Shown: one piece after another, positions 19,956 through 27,923 of the stretch
Layout of the letters: every line of letters begins with the position of its first letter
Position numbering within the stretch: position 1 is the first letter of the stretch
Assembly: GCF_000282195.1 (NCBI RefSeq)
Contig: NZ_AKJT01000030.1
Span: 19,309 to 83,308, forward strand
Length of the DNA stretch: 64,000 nt
DNA from: Pseudomonas sp. GM18
Lineage (GTDB): Bacteria; Pseudomonadota; Gammaproteobacteria; Pseudomonadales; Pseudomonadaceae
Direction: 5' to 3'
Made by a program: the position numbers and the translations under genes
Notes under the pieces: model-generated
The model's database searches: none
Told to the model about the DNA's origin: nothing
What the model saw: the letters and a program-made list of their open reading frames with translations, nothing else

Positions 19956-20095
19956 TGTAGCAGCTGCCGAGCTCGCGAGGCTGCGTTCGGCTGCGAAGCA
20001 GTCGCGAGTCCGGCTGAGGCGGTCTACCTGATGCACCGCAAGTTCTGATTTTACGACTGCTGCGCAGCCGAACGCAGGCTTCGCCAGCTGCTACA
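19956..20095. repeat. REP pair (inverted)
   Basis: Two REP-type sequences in opposite orientation: TGTAGCAGCTGCCGAG at the left and CAGCTGCTACA at the right, with inner GCGTTCGGCTGCGAAGCAGTCG and its inverse. A very similar pair lies at 40329-40461. Confidence 0.85.
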
Positions 20096-20131
20096 GGTAA
20101 AATGTGTCGAAAAATTTGCTTTCATTTAACC

Positions 20132-20147
20132 GCGGGTATATACACGC
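20132..20147. promoter_or_regulatory. Candidate MarR operator, copy 1
   Basis: GCGGGTATATACACGC, ending four bases before the marR start codon. It differs by one base from the perfect palindrome in front of the MFS gene (20576-20593). A repressor bound here would block its own translation start and promoter. Confidence 0.65.
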
Positions 20148-20150
20148 ACC

Positions 20151-20555
20151 ATGCTTCCTTCTCAATGTTTGTGCACTAACCTGCGTCGCGCCGCTCGTGG
20201 CGTCAGCAGGCATTACGACGGCGCGCTCGACGGCTTCGGGATCAACGTTGCCCAGTATTCTTTGCTGTGCAACCTGCAGCGTCTGGATCAGCCGAGCATC
20301 TCGACACTGGCCGAGGCCATGGGCCTGGATCGCAGCACCCTGGGGCGCAATCTGCGGGTGCTGGAGGGGGACGGTCTGGTGACGCTGGTCGAGGGCGAAG
20401 ACATGCGCAATCGCATCGTCCTGCTTACCGAGACAGGGCGCGAACGTCTGGCAGCAGCCTTGCCGGCCTGGGAAGCGGCGCAGCAGCGGTTGATCGACCG
20501 TCTGGGTGCCGAGAAGCGTGAAACCTTGCTGAAACTGCTGGATGAACTGGCTTGA
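20151..20555 (+). CDS. MarR family transcriptional regulator
   Basis: A 134-residue winged-helix regulator. The recognition region is I-S-T-L-A-E-A-M-G-L-D-R-S-T-L-G-R-N-L followed by the wing V-E-G-E-D-M-R-N-R-I-V. Such proteins act as dimers on palindromes and are usually released by small phenolic or oxidant ligands. The adjoining MFS gene starts 52 bases after its stop, and both genes have the same palindrome in front of them, so it probably represses both. Confidence 0.9.
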   Translation: MLPSQCLCTNLRRAARGVSRHYDGALDGFGINVAQYSLLCNLQRLDQPSISTLAEAMGLDRSTLGRNLRVLEGDGLVTLVEGEDMRNRIVLLTETGRERLAAALPAWEAAQQRLIDRLGAEKRETLLKLLDELA

Positions 20556-20575
20556 GGCCAGTTTGTTCGATCTTA

Positions 20576-20593
20576 AGCGGGTATATACCCGCT
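20576..20593. promoter_or_regulatory. Candidate MarR operator, copy 2
   Basis: Perfect 18-base palindrome AGCGGGTATATACCCGCT between the marR stop and the MFS start, three bases before the GGAG ribosome site. Confidence 0.7.
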
Positions 20594-20607
20594 ACCGGAG
20601 AACAAGA

Positions 20608-21816
20608 ATGACATCGATGTGGCGTACGTGCGGTTGGGTGCTGTTGGGCAGTGCGCTGATTCTGGCGTTGTCCCTGGGGGTGCGACACGGCTTCGGGCTG
20701 TTTCTGGCGCCGATGAGTGCCGAGTTTGGCTGGGGCCGTGAAGTGTTTGCCTTCGCCATTGCGCTGCAGAACCTGATTTGGGGCCTGGCGCAGCCGTTCA
20801 CCGGCGCATTGGCCGACCGCTTTGGTGCCGCGAAGGTGGTGTTGATCGGTGGTGTTCTATACGCCTTGGGTCTGGTGTTCATGGGCTTGTCCGATTCGGC
20901 GGTGACCTTGTCCTTGAGCGCCGGGTTGTTGATCGGTATCGGCCTGTCCGGCACCTCCTTCTCGGTGATCCTCGGGGTGGTCGGTCGTGCTGTGCCGCCG
21001 GAAAAGCGCAGCATGGGCATGGGGATCGCCAGTGCCGCCGGTTCCTTTGGTCAATTCGCCATGTTGCCCGGTACGCTAGGGCTGATCGGCTGGCTTGGCT
21101 GGTCTGCGGCATTGCTGGTGCTGGGCCTGCTGGTGGCGCTGATCGTGCCGTTGGTAAGCATGCTTAAAGACAAACCGCTGCCGGTGCTCGGGCATGAGCA
21201 AACTCTTTCTGAAGCGCTACGCGAAGCCTGCTCCCATTCGGGGTTCTGGCTGTTGGCGTTCGGCTTTTTTGTCTGCGGTTTTCAAGTGGTGTTCATCGGC
21301 GTGCACCTGCCGGCCTACCTGGTGGATCAACACCTGCCGGCCTCTGTCGGCACCACGGTGCTGGCGCTGATCGGGCTGTTCAATATATTCGGTACTTATA
21401 CGGCGGGCTGGCTTGGCGGGCGGATGTCCAAGCCGCGCTTGCTTACCGGCCTGTATCTGTTGCGGGCGGTGGTGATTGCGCTATTCCTTTGGGCACCGGT
21501 CACTCAGGTCACGGCTTACTTGTTCGGCATGGCGATGGGCTTTCTCTGGCTGTCGACGGTGCCTTTGACCAACGGCACCGTGGCAACCTTGTTCGGCGTC
21601 CGAAATCTGTCCATGCTGGGTGGGATTGTTTTCCTGTTCCACCAACTGGGCTCGTTCCTCGGCGGCTGGTTGGGTGGGGTGGTGTATGACCGAACCGGGA
21701 GCTACGACTTGATCTGGCAGGTGGCGATTCTCTTGAGTCTGATGGCCGCAGCCCTGAACTGGCCGGTGCGCGAGCAGCCGGTGGCGCGCCTGCAAACCCA
21801 GGTGAGTGCCGCATGA
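20608..21816 (+). CDS. MFS transporter
   Basis: A 402-residue major facilitator with about twelve hydrophobic segments. It has the G-x-L-A-D-R-F-G-A motif A between helices 2 and 3 and a short central loop (residues about 195-215). The chosen ATG has CCGGAG upstream; an earlier in-frame ATG at 20542 would overlap marR and the operator. The family is monocarboxylate/oxalate-formate-like. Likely repressed by the upstream MarR protein. Substrate unknown. Confidence 0.9.
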   Translation: MTSMWRTCGWVLLGSALILALSLGVRHGFGLFLAPMSAEFGWGREVFAFAIALQNLIWGLAQPFTGALADRFGAAKVVLIGGVLYALGLVFMGLSDSAVTLSLSAGLLIGIGLSGTSFSVILGVVGRAVPPEKRSMGMGIASAAGSFGQFAMLPGTLGLIGWLGWSAALLVLGLLVALIVPLVSMLKDKPLPVLGHEQTLSEALREACSHSGFWLLAFGFFVCGFQVVFIGVHLPAYLVDQHLPASVGTTVLALIGLFNIFGTYTAGWLGGRMSKPRLLTGLYLLRAVVIALFLWAPVTQVTAYLFGMAMGFLWLSTVPLTNGTVATLFGVRNLSMLGGIVFLFHQLGSFLGGWLGGVVYDRTGSYDLIWQVAILLSLMAAALNWPVREQPVARLQTQVSAA

Positions 21817-21935
21817 ACAGTCTTTGGCCGCGGATGGCTGCCATCGCCGTCGGCGTATTGCTGCTGGCCCTGGTTTGGTGGGGCTGGCATCAGGGTGGGC
21901 TGGCATTGATGCAGCTGGGCATGGGTGCTTGCTAG
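21813..21935 (+). CDS. 40-residue membrane micro-protein
   Basis: A short frame starting inside the MFS stop codon (ATGA overlap), M-N-S-L-W-P-R-M then a hydrophobic stretch A-A-I-A-V-G-V-L-L-L-A-L-V-W-W-G-W. One transmembrane helix with a positive N-terminus is predicted. The coupling to the transporter suggests a small partner subunit or a stability factor, but I know of no named family. It is too short for standard gene callers and may be unannotated in relatives. Confidence 0.6.
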   Translation: MNSLWPRMAAIAVGVLLLALVWWGWHQGGLALMQLGMGAC

Positions 21936-21991
21936 CGAGCGGCGAAGGCGAGTAGTTTCGCTTTCTGACGATTGCTCAAGGATGCACCGAC

Positions 21992-22543
21992 ATGCCGATG
22001 CGTTGGCTTGCAGTTCCCGCGTTGCTGATGGTTTTTTCCGGGCTGGCTCAGGCAGCAGAATGCCCGGAGCTGTTACAAGGCTCATTGCCGAAGCTGCGCG
22101 CCAAGGAGTCCATCGATCTGTGCCAACGCTTCGCCGGCAAGCCGCTGGTGGTGGTCAATACCGCGAGCTTCTGTGGCTTCGCCCCGCAGTTCAAAGGCCT
22201 TGAGGCGCTGTATCAGCGCTACAAGGATCAAGGGCTTGAAGTGGTCGGTGTGCCGTCCAATGACTTCAAGCAAGAGGCCAAGGATGGTGCAGAGACGGCC
22301 AAGGTCTGTTACGTGAACTACGGCGTGACCTTTACCATGACCGAGCCGCAGAAAGTCCGCGGCGATGACGCCACGCATTTGTTCAAGGTTCTTGCGAAGC
22401 AAAGCAGTTCGCCGAAGTGGAACTTCTACAAATACGTGGTCGATCGCCAAGGCAACGTGATCGCCAATTTCTCCAGCCTGACCAAGCCTGACAATCCCGA
22501 GTTCATCGAGGCAGTGGAGAAAGCCCTGGCCTCGAAACCCTGA
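21992..22543 (+). CDS. Glutathione peroxidase family protein (exported)
   Basis: A 183-residue thiol peroxidase with an N-terminal signal peptide ([20 protein letters not shown]), so predicted periplasmic, unlike the cytosolic BtuE type. The peroxidatic Cys61 is in N-T-A-S-F-C-G-F, and the W-N-F-Y-K-Y block supplies the Trp and Asn of the active site. Asn-rich V-P-S-N-D-F is also present. It is followed by a terminator shared with the convergent porin gene. Confidence 0.93.
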   Translation: MPMRWLAVPALLMVFSGLAQAAECPELLQGSLPKLRAKESIDLCQRFAGKPLVVVNTASFCGFAPQFKGLEALYQRYKDQGLEVVGVPSNDFKQEAKDGAETAKVCYVNYGVTFTMTEPQKVRGDDATHLFKVLAKQSSSPKWNFYKYVVDRQGNVIANFSSLTKPDNPEFIEAVEKALASKP

Positions 22544-22555
22544 TCGGCGCGCACT

Positions 22556-22595
22556 AAAAAGCCCCGCCTCTGTACAAGAGTGCGGGGCTTTTTCA
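22556..22595. terminator. Bidirectional terminator
   Basis: AAAAAGCCCCGC and GCGGGGCTTTTT arms give A-run plus T-run on both sides, serving the glutathione peroxidase gene on the plus strand and the FadL-like gene on the minus strand. Confidence 0.9.
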
Positions 22596-22632
22596 ATTCA
22601 GGCGGCGAGGGGTTCAGGTTCGCCGTGAATTA

Positions 22633-23901
22633 TCAGAAACGGTAGGTCGCGCCCAATCCGAAACCGTTCGCCCAGTTTTCATACTTGGCGCTATAGGTCT
22701 GGCGGCCGTTGCTGTTGTTGATCTTGACCGACTCTTCGCGCAGGTACGAGTACGCTACGTCGATGGTCAGGTCGTCGGTCGGGCTCCAGCCCGCGCCAAT
22801 GCTGAAAATCTTGCGATCGCCAGTTGGAATGCGCGGGGAGCGGTTTTCGTTGTTGGTCGGTGCCTGGTCGACGGACAGGCCGGTACGCAGAACCCATTGT
22901 TTGTTCAGCTGGTACGAAGCACCGATGGCGTGAGCCCAGGTGTCATGCCAGTTCTGTTCTTCGGTGATGGTACCAAAACGGCCGTTCAGGGCAGCAGGAA
23001 CGCCACTGTTCTCAACGGAGATTTCTTTCAGGCGGCTCCAGCGAGTCCAGGTGCTGCCCGCGTAGAGGGTCCACTTGTCATCCAGTTGGTGAGTGAGCGA
23101 GATATCAACCGATTCAGGAGTCGTTATGTCCAGGGATGCATCGTACTTCTGGTTAGGGTTCTGACCCAGAGCCCCGAGGAGGCTGTAGTTGACCTTGGTG
23201 TCACCTTCGAGCTTGTACTTCACTTTCGAGTGGTAGGTCAGGCCAACGCGAGTGCTGTCGGTCGCTTGTACCAAGATGCCGATGTTATACCCCAGCGCGG
23301 TGTCGTCACCTTTGATCTTGACGTTACCGTCCGCTGCGCGCGGGTTTAGCGACAGGTTCGATTCCAGGGTGCCGTCAATGCGGTTGATGGTCGGACCGAA
23401 ACCGATCGACACCTTGTCGTTGAAGGCGTAGCTGATGGTTGGCTGGAGAGTCACGATTTTGACTTCGCTTTTACTGCCGAAGTAACGGCCGGCGAAGCCG
23501 TTCTCGTAGTCGGTCACCAGACCGAATGGAGCATAGACGCCGAAACCGACTGCCCACTGGTCATCGAGTGGCTTTACGTAGTAGCCCATGGGCACGCCCA
23601 TGAAAGGGACCATGTCACCTTTGTTGGTACCACCATTCGGGCGGGAGCTGGCATCACTGATGTCAGCGTGCGCGTCGATAAATGCAACACCACCGGTCAC
23701 TTGTTCGCGCTTGAGGCGAGACATGCCGGCAGGGTTACCAAAAACAGTGGATGCGTCGTCGGCAGAAGAAGATCGCCCGGCAAAACCTGTCCCCATCCCG
23801 CTGATGCTCTGTTCGTTGAGGGCAAAGCCACTGGCGAAGATCTGGGTGGATGCCAAGGCAACGGCGAGGCTAAGGGTGGTTTTGAGCATTACTTTTTTCA
23901 T
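22633..23901 (-). CDS. Outer membrane protein transport protein (FadL/OmpP1 family)
   Basis: A 422-residue FadL-type porin for long-chain fatty acids or other hydrophobic compounds. The signal peptide (MKKVMLKTTLSLAVALASTQ) is followed by the family N-terminal hatch A-S-G-F-A-L-N-E-Q-S-I-S-G-M-G, and the chain ends in A-T-Y-R-F, the C-terminal aromatic residue of barrels. N-P-A-G-M-S-R is the conserved hatch motif. The start has AGGAG about 7 bases upstream. Confidence 0.95.
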   Translation of the reverse strand: MKKVMLKTTLSLAVALASTQIFASGFALNEQSISGMGTGFAGRSSSADDASTVFGNPAGMSRLKREQVTGGVAFIDAHADISDASSRPNGGTNKGDMVPFMGVPMGYYVKPLDDQWAVGFGVYAPFGLVTDYENGFAGRYFGSKSEVKIVTLQPTISYAFNDKVSIGFGPTINRIDGTLESNLSLNPRAADGNVKIKGDDTALGYNIGILVQATDSTRVGLTYHSKVKYKLEGDTKVNYSLLGALGQNPNQKYDASLDITTPESVDISLTHQLDDKWTLYAGSTWTRWSRLKEISVENSGVPAALNGRFGTITEEQNWHDTWAHAIGASYQLNKQWVLRTGLSVDQAPTNNENRSPRIPTGDRKIFSIGAGWSPTDDLTIDVAYSYLREESVKINNSNGRQTYSAKYENWANGFGLGATYRF

Positions 23902-24047
23902 TATTAGAACTCCTGGTGATCACCGGAGCGAAAATTACCAACATTTTCGTCCGGGCGCCATAGCCTGTATCGCTTGATTTAGAGCGGTTTTGTAGGACAA
24001 TCCGACCAAAATCGCGACATGTTGGGCGATCTTCGGAAATGGGTGGA

Positions 24048-24530
24048 TCAGCAGGCGACCTGATTCAACGATGAAACACAGGTTTGCCAGGCGTAGGTGA
24101 AGTCTCGCAAACGACCTTGGGGCTGGAAGGTCTGGCGCCAAATTCGGGCCATTCCCAGCAAGTCATCGGAGGCGGGGAGGGGAGTGTTCTGTTCTTCTAC
24201 CAGCAGCCAGGCGATAGCTGTGGCGTAACGCAGGTTAACGGTCAATTCCAGGTGCGGCCCGCTGAGAAAAGCATGCTGGCTGGCCAGGCCGCGAACCAGG
24301 CTCGCCCGTTCCGGGTCCAGGGCCAGGTAGTGATCCCAGAGAGCCTGGTGGCGGGGTTCGGCGATTCGGTACAAGCCGTGTCCACGGCGGTCATGCAGGG
24401 CTGAACCAAGGGCTGACTGACTGGCGGCGATGCCCAGCAGCAGGGATTCGGCAGTCGCGCTATGGCGTCCGAGGTAAATCAATGTCGGACGGATCACATA
24501 ACGGCACAGTTCGCTGGCAGCGATACCCAT
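24048..24530 (-). CDS. Conserved hypothetical protein (Pseudomonas)
   Basis: A 160-residue, mostly helical, soluble protein beginning M-G-I-A-A-S-E-L-C-R-Y-V. I know of no domain. From memory, a homologue occupies this place after the FadL-like gene in P. aeruginosa. Codon use is ordinary for the chromosome. One clear feature is R-D-F-T-Y-A-W-Q-T-C near the end. Sits about 150 bases upstream of the FadL-like start. Confidence 0.75.
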   Translation of the reverse strand: MGIAASELCRYVIRPTLIYLGRHSATAESLLLGIAASQSALGSALHDRRGHGLYRIAEPRHQALWDHYLALDPERASLVRGLASQHAFLSGPHLELTVNLRYATAIAWLLVEEQNTPLPASDDLLGMARIWRQTFQPQGRLRDFTYAWQTCVSSLNQVAC

Positions 24531-24749
24531 AACGCCCTCGAAACATGAAGTGGTCGGCGATACCTGAAGGAGGCCTTGGCAGCTGTGGATCGAATCAGGC
24601 TCGCCGGAAGCGGATCAAGCCGCTTGAGTTGAAGTGTAGTGTCATTATTTTGCTGTAAAGGACTGTTTTTAAAATATTTCCGGCTTCGAGTTATAACCGT
24701 TATATCGGTTGGTGCTTAGGCAATAGGGGCTAAAAGAGAAATATCGGGC

Positions 24750-24783
24750 AATAAAAAGCCCCGCTTTTCAGCAGGGCTCTTGA
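24750..24783 (-). terminator. Rho-independent terminator
   Basis: On the minus strand GAGCCCTGCT and AGCGGGGCTT pair around GAAA and are followed by T-rich sequence. It ends the small gene at 24806-25030. Confidence 0.8.
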
Positions 24784-24805
24784 GGTTTTCAGCCTTTCTG
24801 GCGTC

Positions 24806-25030
24806 TCAGGCAACCAGTGCCTGGCGAGTACGCTCGATCACAGCCTGCAGCGGCTCGGCGCTGGAGTATTGATCGGGGTACAGGCGTTCGCTGTGACGAG
24901 CGATGCCGTGTTCGTTGACCAGGGTAAAGCTGAAGCAGCCTTTGCGAGCGGCCATGATCAGGCAGTTCATTGGTGCAAAAGCGTTGGTTAGGGTGCGAAT
25001 GGCATCCTGAGTGTGGATTTGAGTAGACAT
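24806..25030 (-). CDS. Small conserved hypothetical protein
   Basis: A 74-residue protein starting M-S-T-Q-I-H-T-Q-D-A-I-R-T-L-T-N-A-F. Similar small cytosolic proteins are common in Pseudomonas, but I cannot name the family. The sequence T-L-V-N-E-H-G-I-A-R-H-S-E-R-L-Y-P-D-Q-Y suggests a compact alpha/beta fold. A matching terminator follows it, supporting expression. The 5' side holds nearly 1 kb with no gene. Confidence 0.7.
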   Translation of the reverse strand: MSTQIHTQDAIRTLTNAFAPMNCLIMAARKGCFSFTLVNEHGIARHSERLYPDQYSSAEPLQAVIERTRQALVA

Positions 25031-26022
25031 AATCGGGTGTTCCTACAAGCGACACGGATAAGAACCGTGCAAAGTTAAAACGTTCCAGTGACGACGACCA
25101 CCATTGGTCGAACGAAGAACCCGACTGGAACAAAGCAGCCAGTTTGAAGCGCTGATAAGTTGGCGCGCTTGGGCTGGCAGGTAGGTACTTAGGAGGGCAG
25201 GCAACACATCAGGGGCAAAGGTTCTGGGCCCGGGGTGAAGATCCTGATCAATTTGCAGGTTGGTTCGGTCAGAGTAAGTGAACTTCGCAACACCCTTCGC
25301 TTTCGATTCAAAGGCTGTGTTGGCGCAAGATTTACCTGGAAACCATCGAGGTGGTCGATCCCGCTTTGTCGGCGAAGGCTTCTCTCAGGGAAGGCTGACC
25401 GGGGGGATTTGTTCGACCAGAATTGACTTTCAGCTTGGTACTAACGCCGCGGATACTAACGGATTGAATAACCGAAGGGAAGCCTGTTCGCAAAAAAACA
25501 CTGGAGTGCCGGCCGAGCACATCCGCAAGCGCTGTCGGAACATGTAATCGGTCGACACGTGCCCCGCGATAGCCCAAAAAACGGCCGTTGATCCGAGAGG
25601 GCGATCGAGCCAGGATCAATCTGTGGCGCGGGTTGTCCGGGTTTATCCCCAGGCATTACCGAAAAACGCGCCGAAAAAGCGCACCGATATAACTGCCTCG
25701 CAGGTACTTGTGCACATAAGTTGCGCAGGCTGTCACCCCACTGTCATCCTTGCTTCACCGGGGGTGGGTGCCTGTAACGAAAATTTAAGTCAATGAAAAA
25801 CATCGCTTTTTTTTACTGGTGAAAAAATCGTCAGTTTGACTGCGAGCCCCATTCCACACGGCTTTGCGCGAGTTCAAGGGCGGTTGTCCACTGAGTTATC
25901 CACAGCTTCTGTGGATTGTCCCTAGCGCTTGCTCTAGGACGGGCGTACAGGCTTTTTTCGACTTTACCTGTACGAAAAAAAGAGTAGAGTGGCGCGCCTT
26001 CCGATCTGCCCCACAGTGCTTT
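25031..26022. other. About 1 kb with no convincing gene
   Basis: No frame here has Pseudomonas codon bias. The left part holds an inverted pair (GTTCCAGT near 25083, ACTGGAAC near 25125) in the leader of the small minus gene. The right part is AT-rich (25785-25830) and contains a DnaA-box palindrome at 25896-25918. Promoters for both flanking genes must lie here. It could host an sRNA, but I see no clear terminator to fix one. Confidence 0.6.
25896..25918. promoter_or_regulatory. Inverted DnaA-box-like pair, copy A
   Basis: TTATCCACA, five bases, then TGTGGATTG: two near-consensus DnaA boxes facing each other, about 105 bases before the Sel1-like gene start. A similar pair is at 44695-44719. 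Confidence 0.5.
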
Positions 26023-26346
26023 ATGAAGTTTCGCTCAGTACCTGTCTCTGCTGCCTCAACACCCTCCAGCATTAACCCACCCAAGCGCTTTTCGATGCGT
26101 GTGGCCGAGTGGCTTCTGGACACCCCGCGCCTGGGCGAAAACCTCAACGTCAAACACTTCGCCGGACGTTTACTCAAGCAACCTGCCCGTGAAGGCGTGG
26201 TGGCCGCGCAAAGCCGCCTCGGCCAATTGATGTGCCGCGAGTGCGGGAACGCCCGGGATCGCCGCATTGGCCAGGAATTGTTGCGCCAGGCCGCGCGCGC
26301 AGGGGACCGACGCGCCCGGCAGGAACTCGGCCTGATCGAAGACTGA
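26023..26346 (+). CDS. Sel1-repeat-like small protein
   Basis: A 107-residue protein whose C-terminal half has a Sel1-type helical repeat (Q-S-R-L-G-Q-L and L-L-R-Q-A-A-R-A-G-D-R-R-A-R-Q-E-L-G). Sel1 repeats serve as protein-binding scaffolds. The start is an ATG at 26023; frame continues upstream through an AT-rich promoter-like stretch that does not look coding. It is 61 bases before rmuC, so both may be co-transcribed. Confidence 0.75.
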   Translation: MKFRSVPVSAASTPSSINPPKRFSMRVAEWLLDTPRLGENLNVKHFAGRLLKQPAREGVVAAQSRLGQLMCRECGNARDRRIGQELLRQAARAGDRRARQELGLIED

Positions 26347-26407
26347 GCTGTCCAAGACCTGACGCCTTGGTTAACCTTCACGCTTTATCTGATCGGCAGG
26401 AGTGGCT

Positions 26408-27886
26408 ATGGCGATGGACTTGACCAGCGCATTGCTGGGGCTGGCGGGCGCTGCACTGCCGTTACTGGTACTGGCCTGGCAACTTCAGCGTCGGGCGAGT
26501 ATGGGGCAGGCCGAACTGGCATTGCTGGAAGAGCGCCTGGCCATGGCCCAGCTGACGCAGGATGGCTTGAACGCCCAGCTCGACACCTGCCGTGATGAAG
26601 TCGCTGACCTGAGCCAGGCCAACGCCGCCAAACAGGCCGATCTGGCCGCCCTGCGCCGTGAAGTCGAGTTACTGCAGATCGAACGCGACGATGCCCGCGA
26701 CGCGGCCCACGCCTGGAACATCGAACGTGCCGGCAAAGAAGCTGAGTTGCGTCGCCTGGACGCCCAAGCCGCGTCACTCAACGCCGAGTTGCGTGAGCAG
26801 CAGGAAAGTCATCAGCAGCGCCTCAACGATCTGCAAGGCTCGCGAGATGAGCTGCGAGCGCAATTCGCCGAGCTGGCGGGCAAGATCTTCGACGAGCGCG
26901 AGCAGCGTTTTGCCGAAACCAGTCAGCAGCGTCTGGGGCAACTGCTCGATCCGTTGAAGGAGCGCATCCAGTCATTCGAAAAACGCGTCGAGGAAAGTTA
27001 TCAGGCCGAAGCCCGCGAGCGCTTTTCCCTGGCCAAGGAACTGGAGCGTCTGCAACAACTGAACCTGCGCCTGAGCGATGAAGCCACCAACCTCACTCGC
27101 GCCTTGAAAGGGCAGAAAACCCAAGGCAATTGGGGCGAACTGATTCTTGAACGGGTGCTTGAACACGCGGGCCTGGAGAAGGGGCGCGAGTACCAGACCC
27201 AGGTCAATCTCAAGGGGCCGGACGGTGAGCGATTCCAGCCGGATGTGATTATTTACCTGCCTGGCGACAAGCAGGTCGTGGTCGATTCCAAAGTCAGCCT
27301 CACGGCTTATCAGCAATATGTGGCCGCCGAAGACGACGGCATCAGCCAGATCGCGATCAAGCAGCACGTGCTGTCCCTGCGCAATCATGTCAAAGGCCTG
27401 GCCGGCAAGGACTACAAGCGGCTCGACGGCTTGCACAGCCTGGATTTCGTCCTGCTTTTCGTCCCGATCGAAGCGGCGTTTTCCGCGGCGTTGCAGGCTG
27501 AGCCGACGCTGTTCCAGGAGGCCTTCGACCGCAATATCGTGATCGTCAGCCCGACCACGTTGCTGGCCACTTTGCGGGTCATCGACAGCCTGTGGAAGCA
27601 AGAGCGCCAGAGCCAGAACGCCCGGGAAATCGCCGAGCGCGCCGGTTGGCTGTACGACAAGTTCGTGTTGTTCATTCAGGATCTGGATGAGGTCGGCAAT
27701 CGCTTGCAGCAACTGGACAAGGCCTACAGCTCTGCCCGCAATAAGCTGACAGAAGGTCGTGGCAATCTGGTCAGTCGCAGCGAACAGCTCAAGTTGCTTG
27801 GCGCGCGGGCCAGCAAGAGCTTGCCGGCGGATCTGCTGGAGCGGGCGATGACGGATGTCGATGGCTTGGCCGAGTTGCCGGAATAA
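26408..27886 (+). CDS. rmuC: DNA recombination protein RmuC
   Basis: A 492-residue member of the RmuC family, which limits sequence inversions and carries a PD-(D/E)xK nuclease-like core. Layout: an N-terminal transmembrane helix (residues about 8-22), a long coiled coil (about 30-200), then the RmuC domain (about 220-450) with the F-Q-P-D-V-I-I-Y-L-P and V-V-D-S-K-V-S-L blocks that hold the putative Asp and Lys. AGGAG is 6 bases before this ATG; an in-frame ATG two codons on is possible. Confidence 0.95.
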   Translation: MAMDLTSALLGLAGAALPLLVLAWQLQRRASMGQAELALLEERLAMAQLTQDGLNAQLDTCRDEVADLSQANAAKQADLAALRREVELLQIERDDARDAAHAWNIERAGKEAELRRLDAQAASLNAELREQQESHQQRLNDLQGSRDELRAQFAELAGKIFDEREQRFAETSQQRLGQLLDPLKERIQSFEKRVEESYQAEARERFSLAKELERLQQLNLRLSDEATNLTRALKGQKTQGNWGELILERVLEHAGLEKGREYQTQVNLKGPDGERFQPDVIIYLPGDKQVVVDSKVSLTAYQQYVAAEDDGISQIAIKQHVLSLRNHVKGLAGKDYKRLDGLHSLDFVLLFVPIEAAFSAALQAEPTLFQEAFDRNIVIVSPTTLLATLRVIDSLWKQERQSQNAREIAERAGWLYDKFVLFIQDLDEVGNRLQQLDKAYSSARNKLTEGRGNLVSRSEQLKLLGARASKSLPADLLERAMTDVDGLAELPE

Positions 27887-27923
27887 AGAGCAAAAGATCG
27901 CAGCAAAGGCCTCAATCATCACG

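Noticed and set aside
19956..20095. Possible CRISPR array from repeated short sequences
   Set aside because: The repeats are inverted REP pairs, not direct repeats with unique spacers, and no cas gene is present.
25235..25547. Short frames in the 1 kb gap
   Set aside because: No ribosome site, no codon bias, no recognisable motif.
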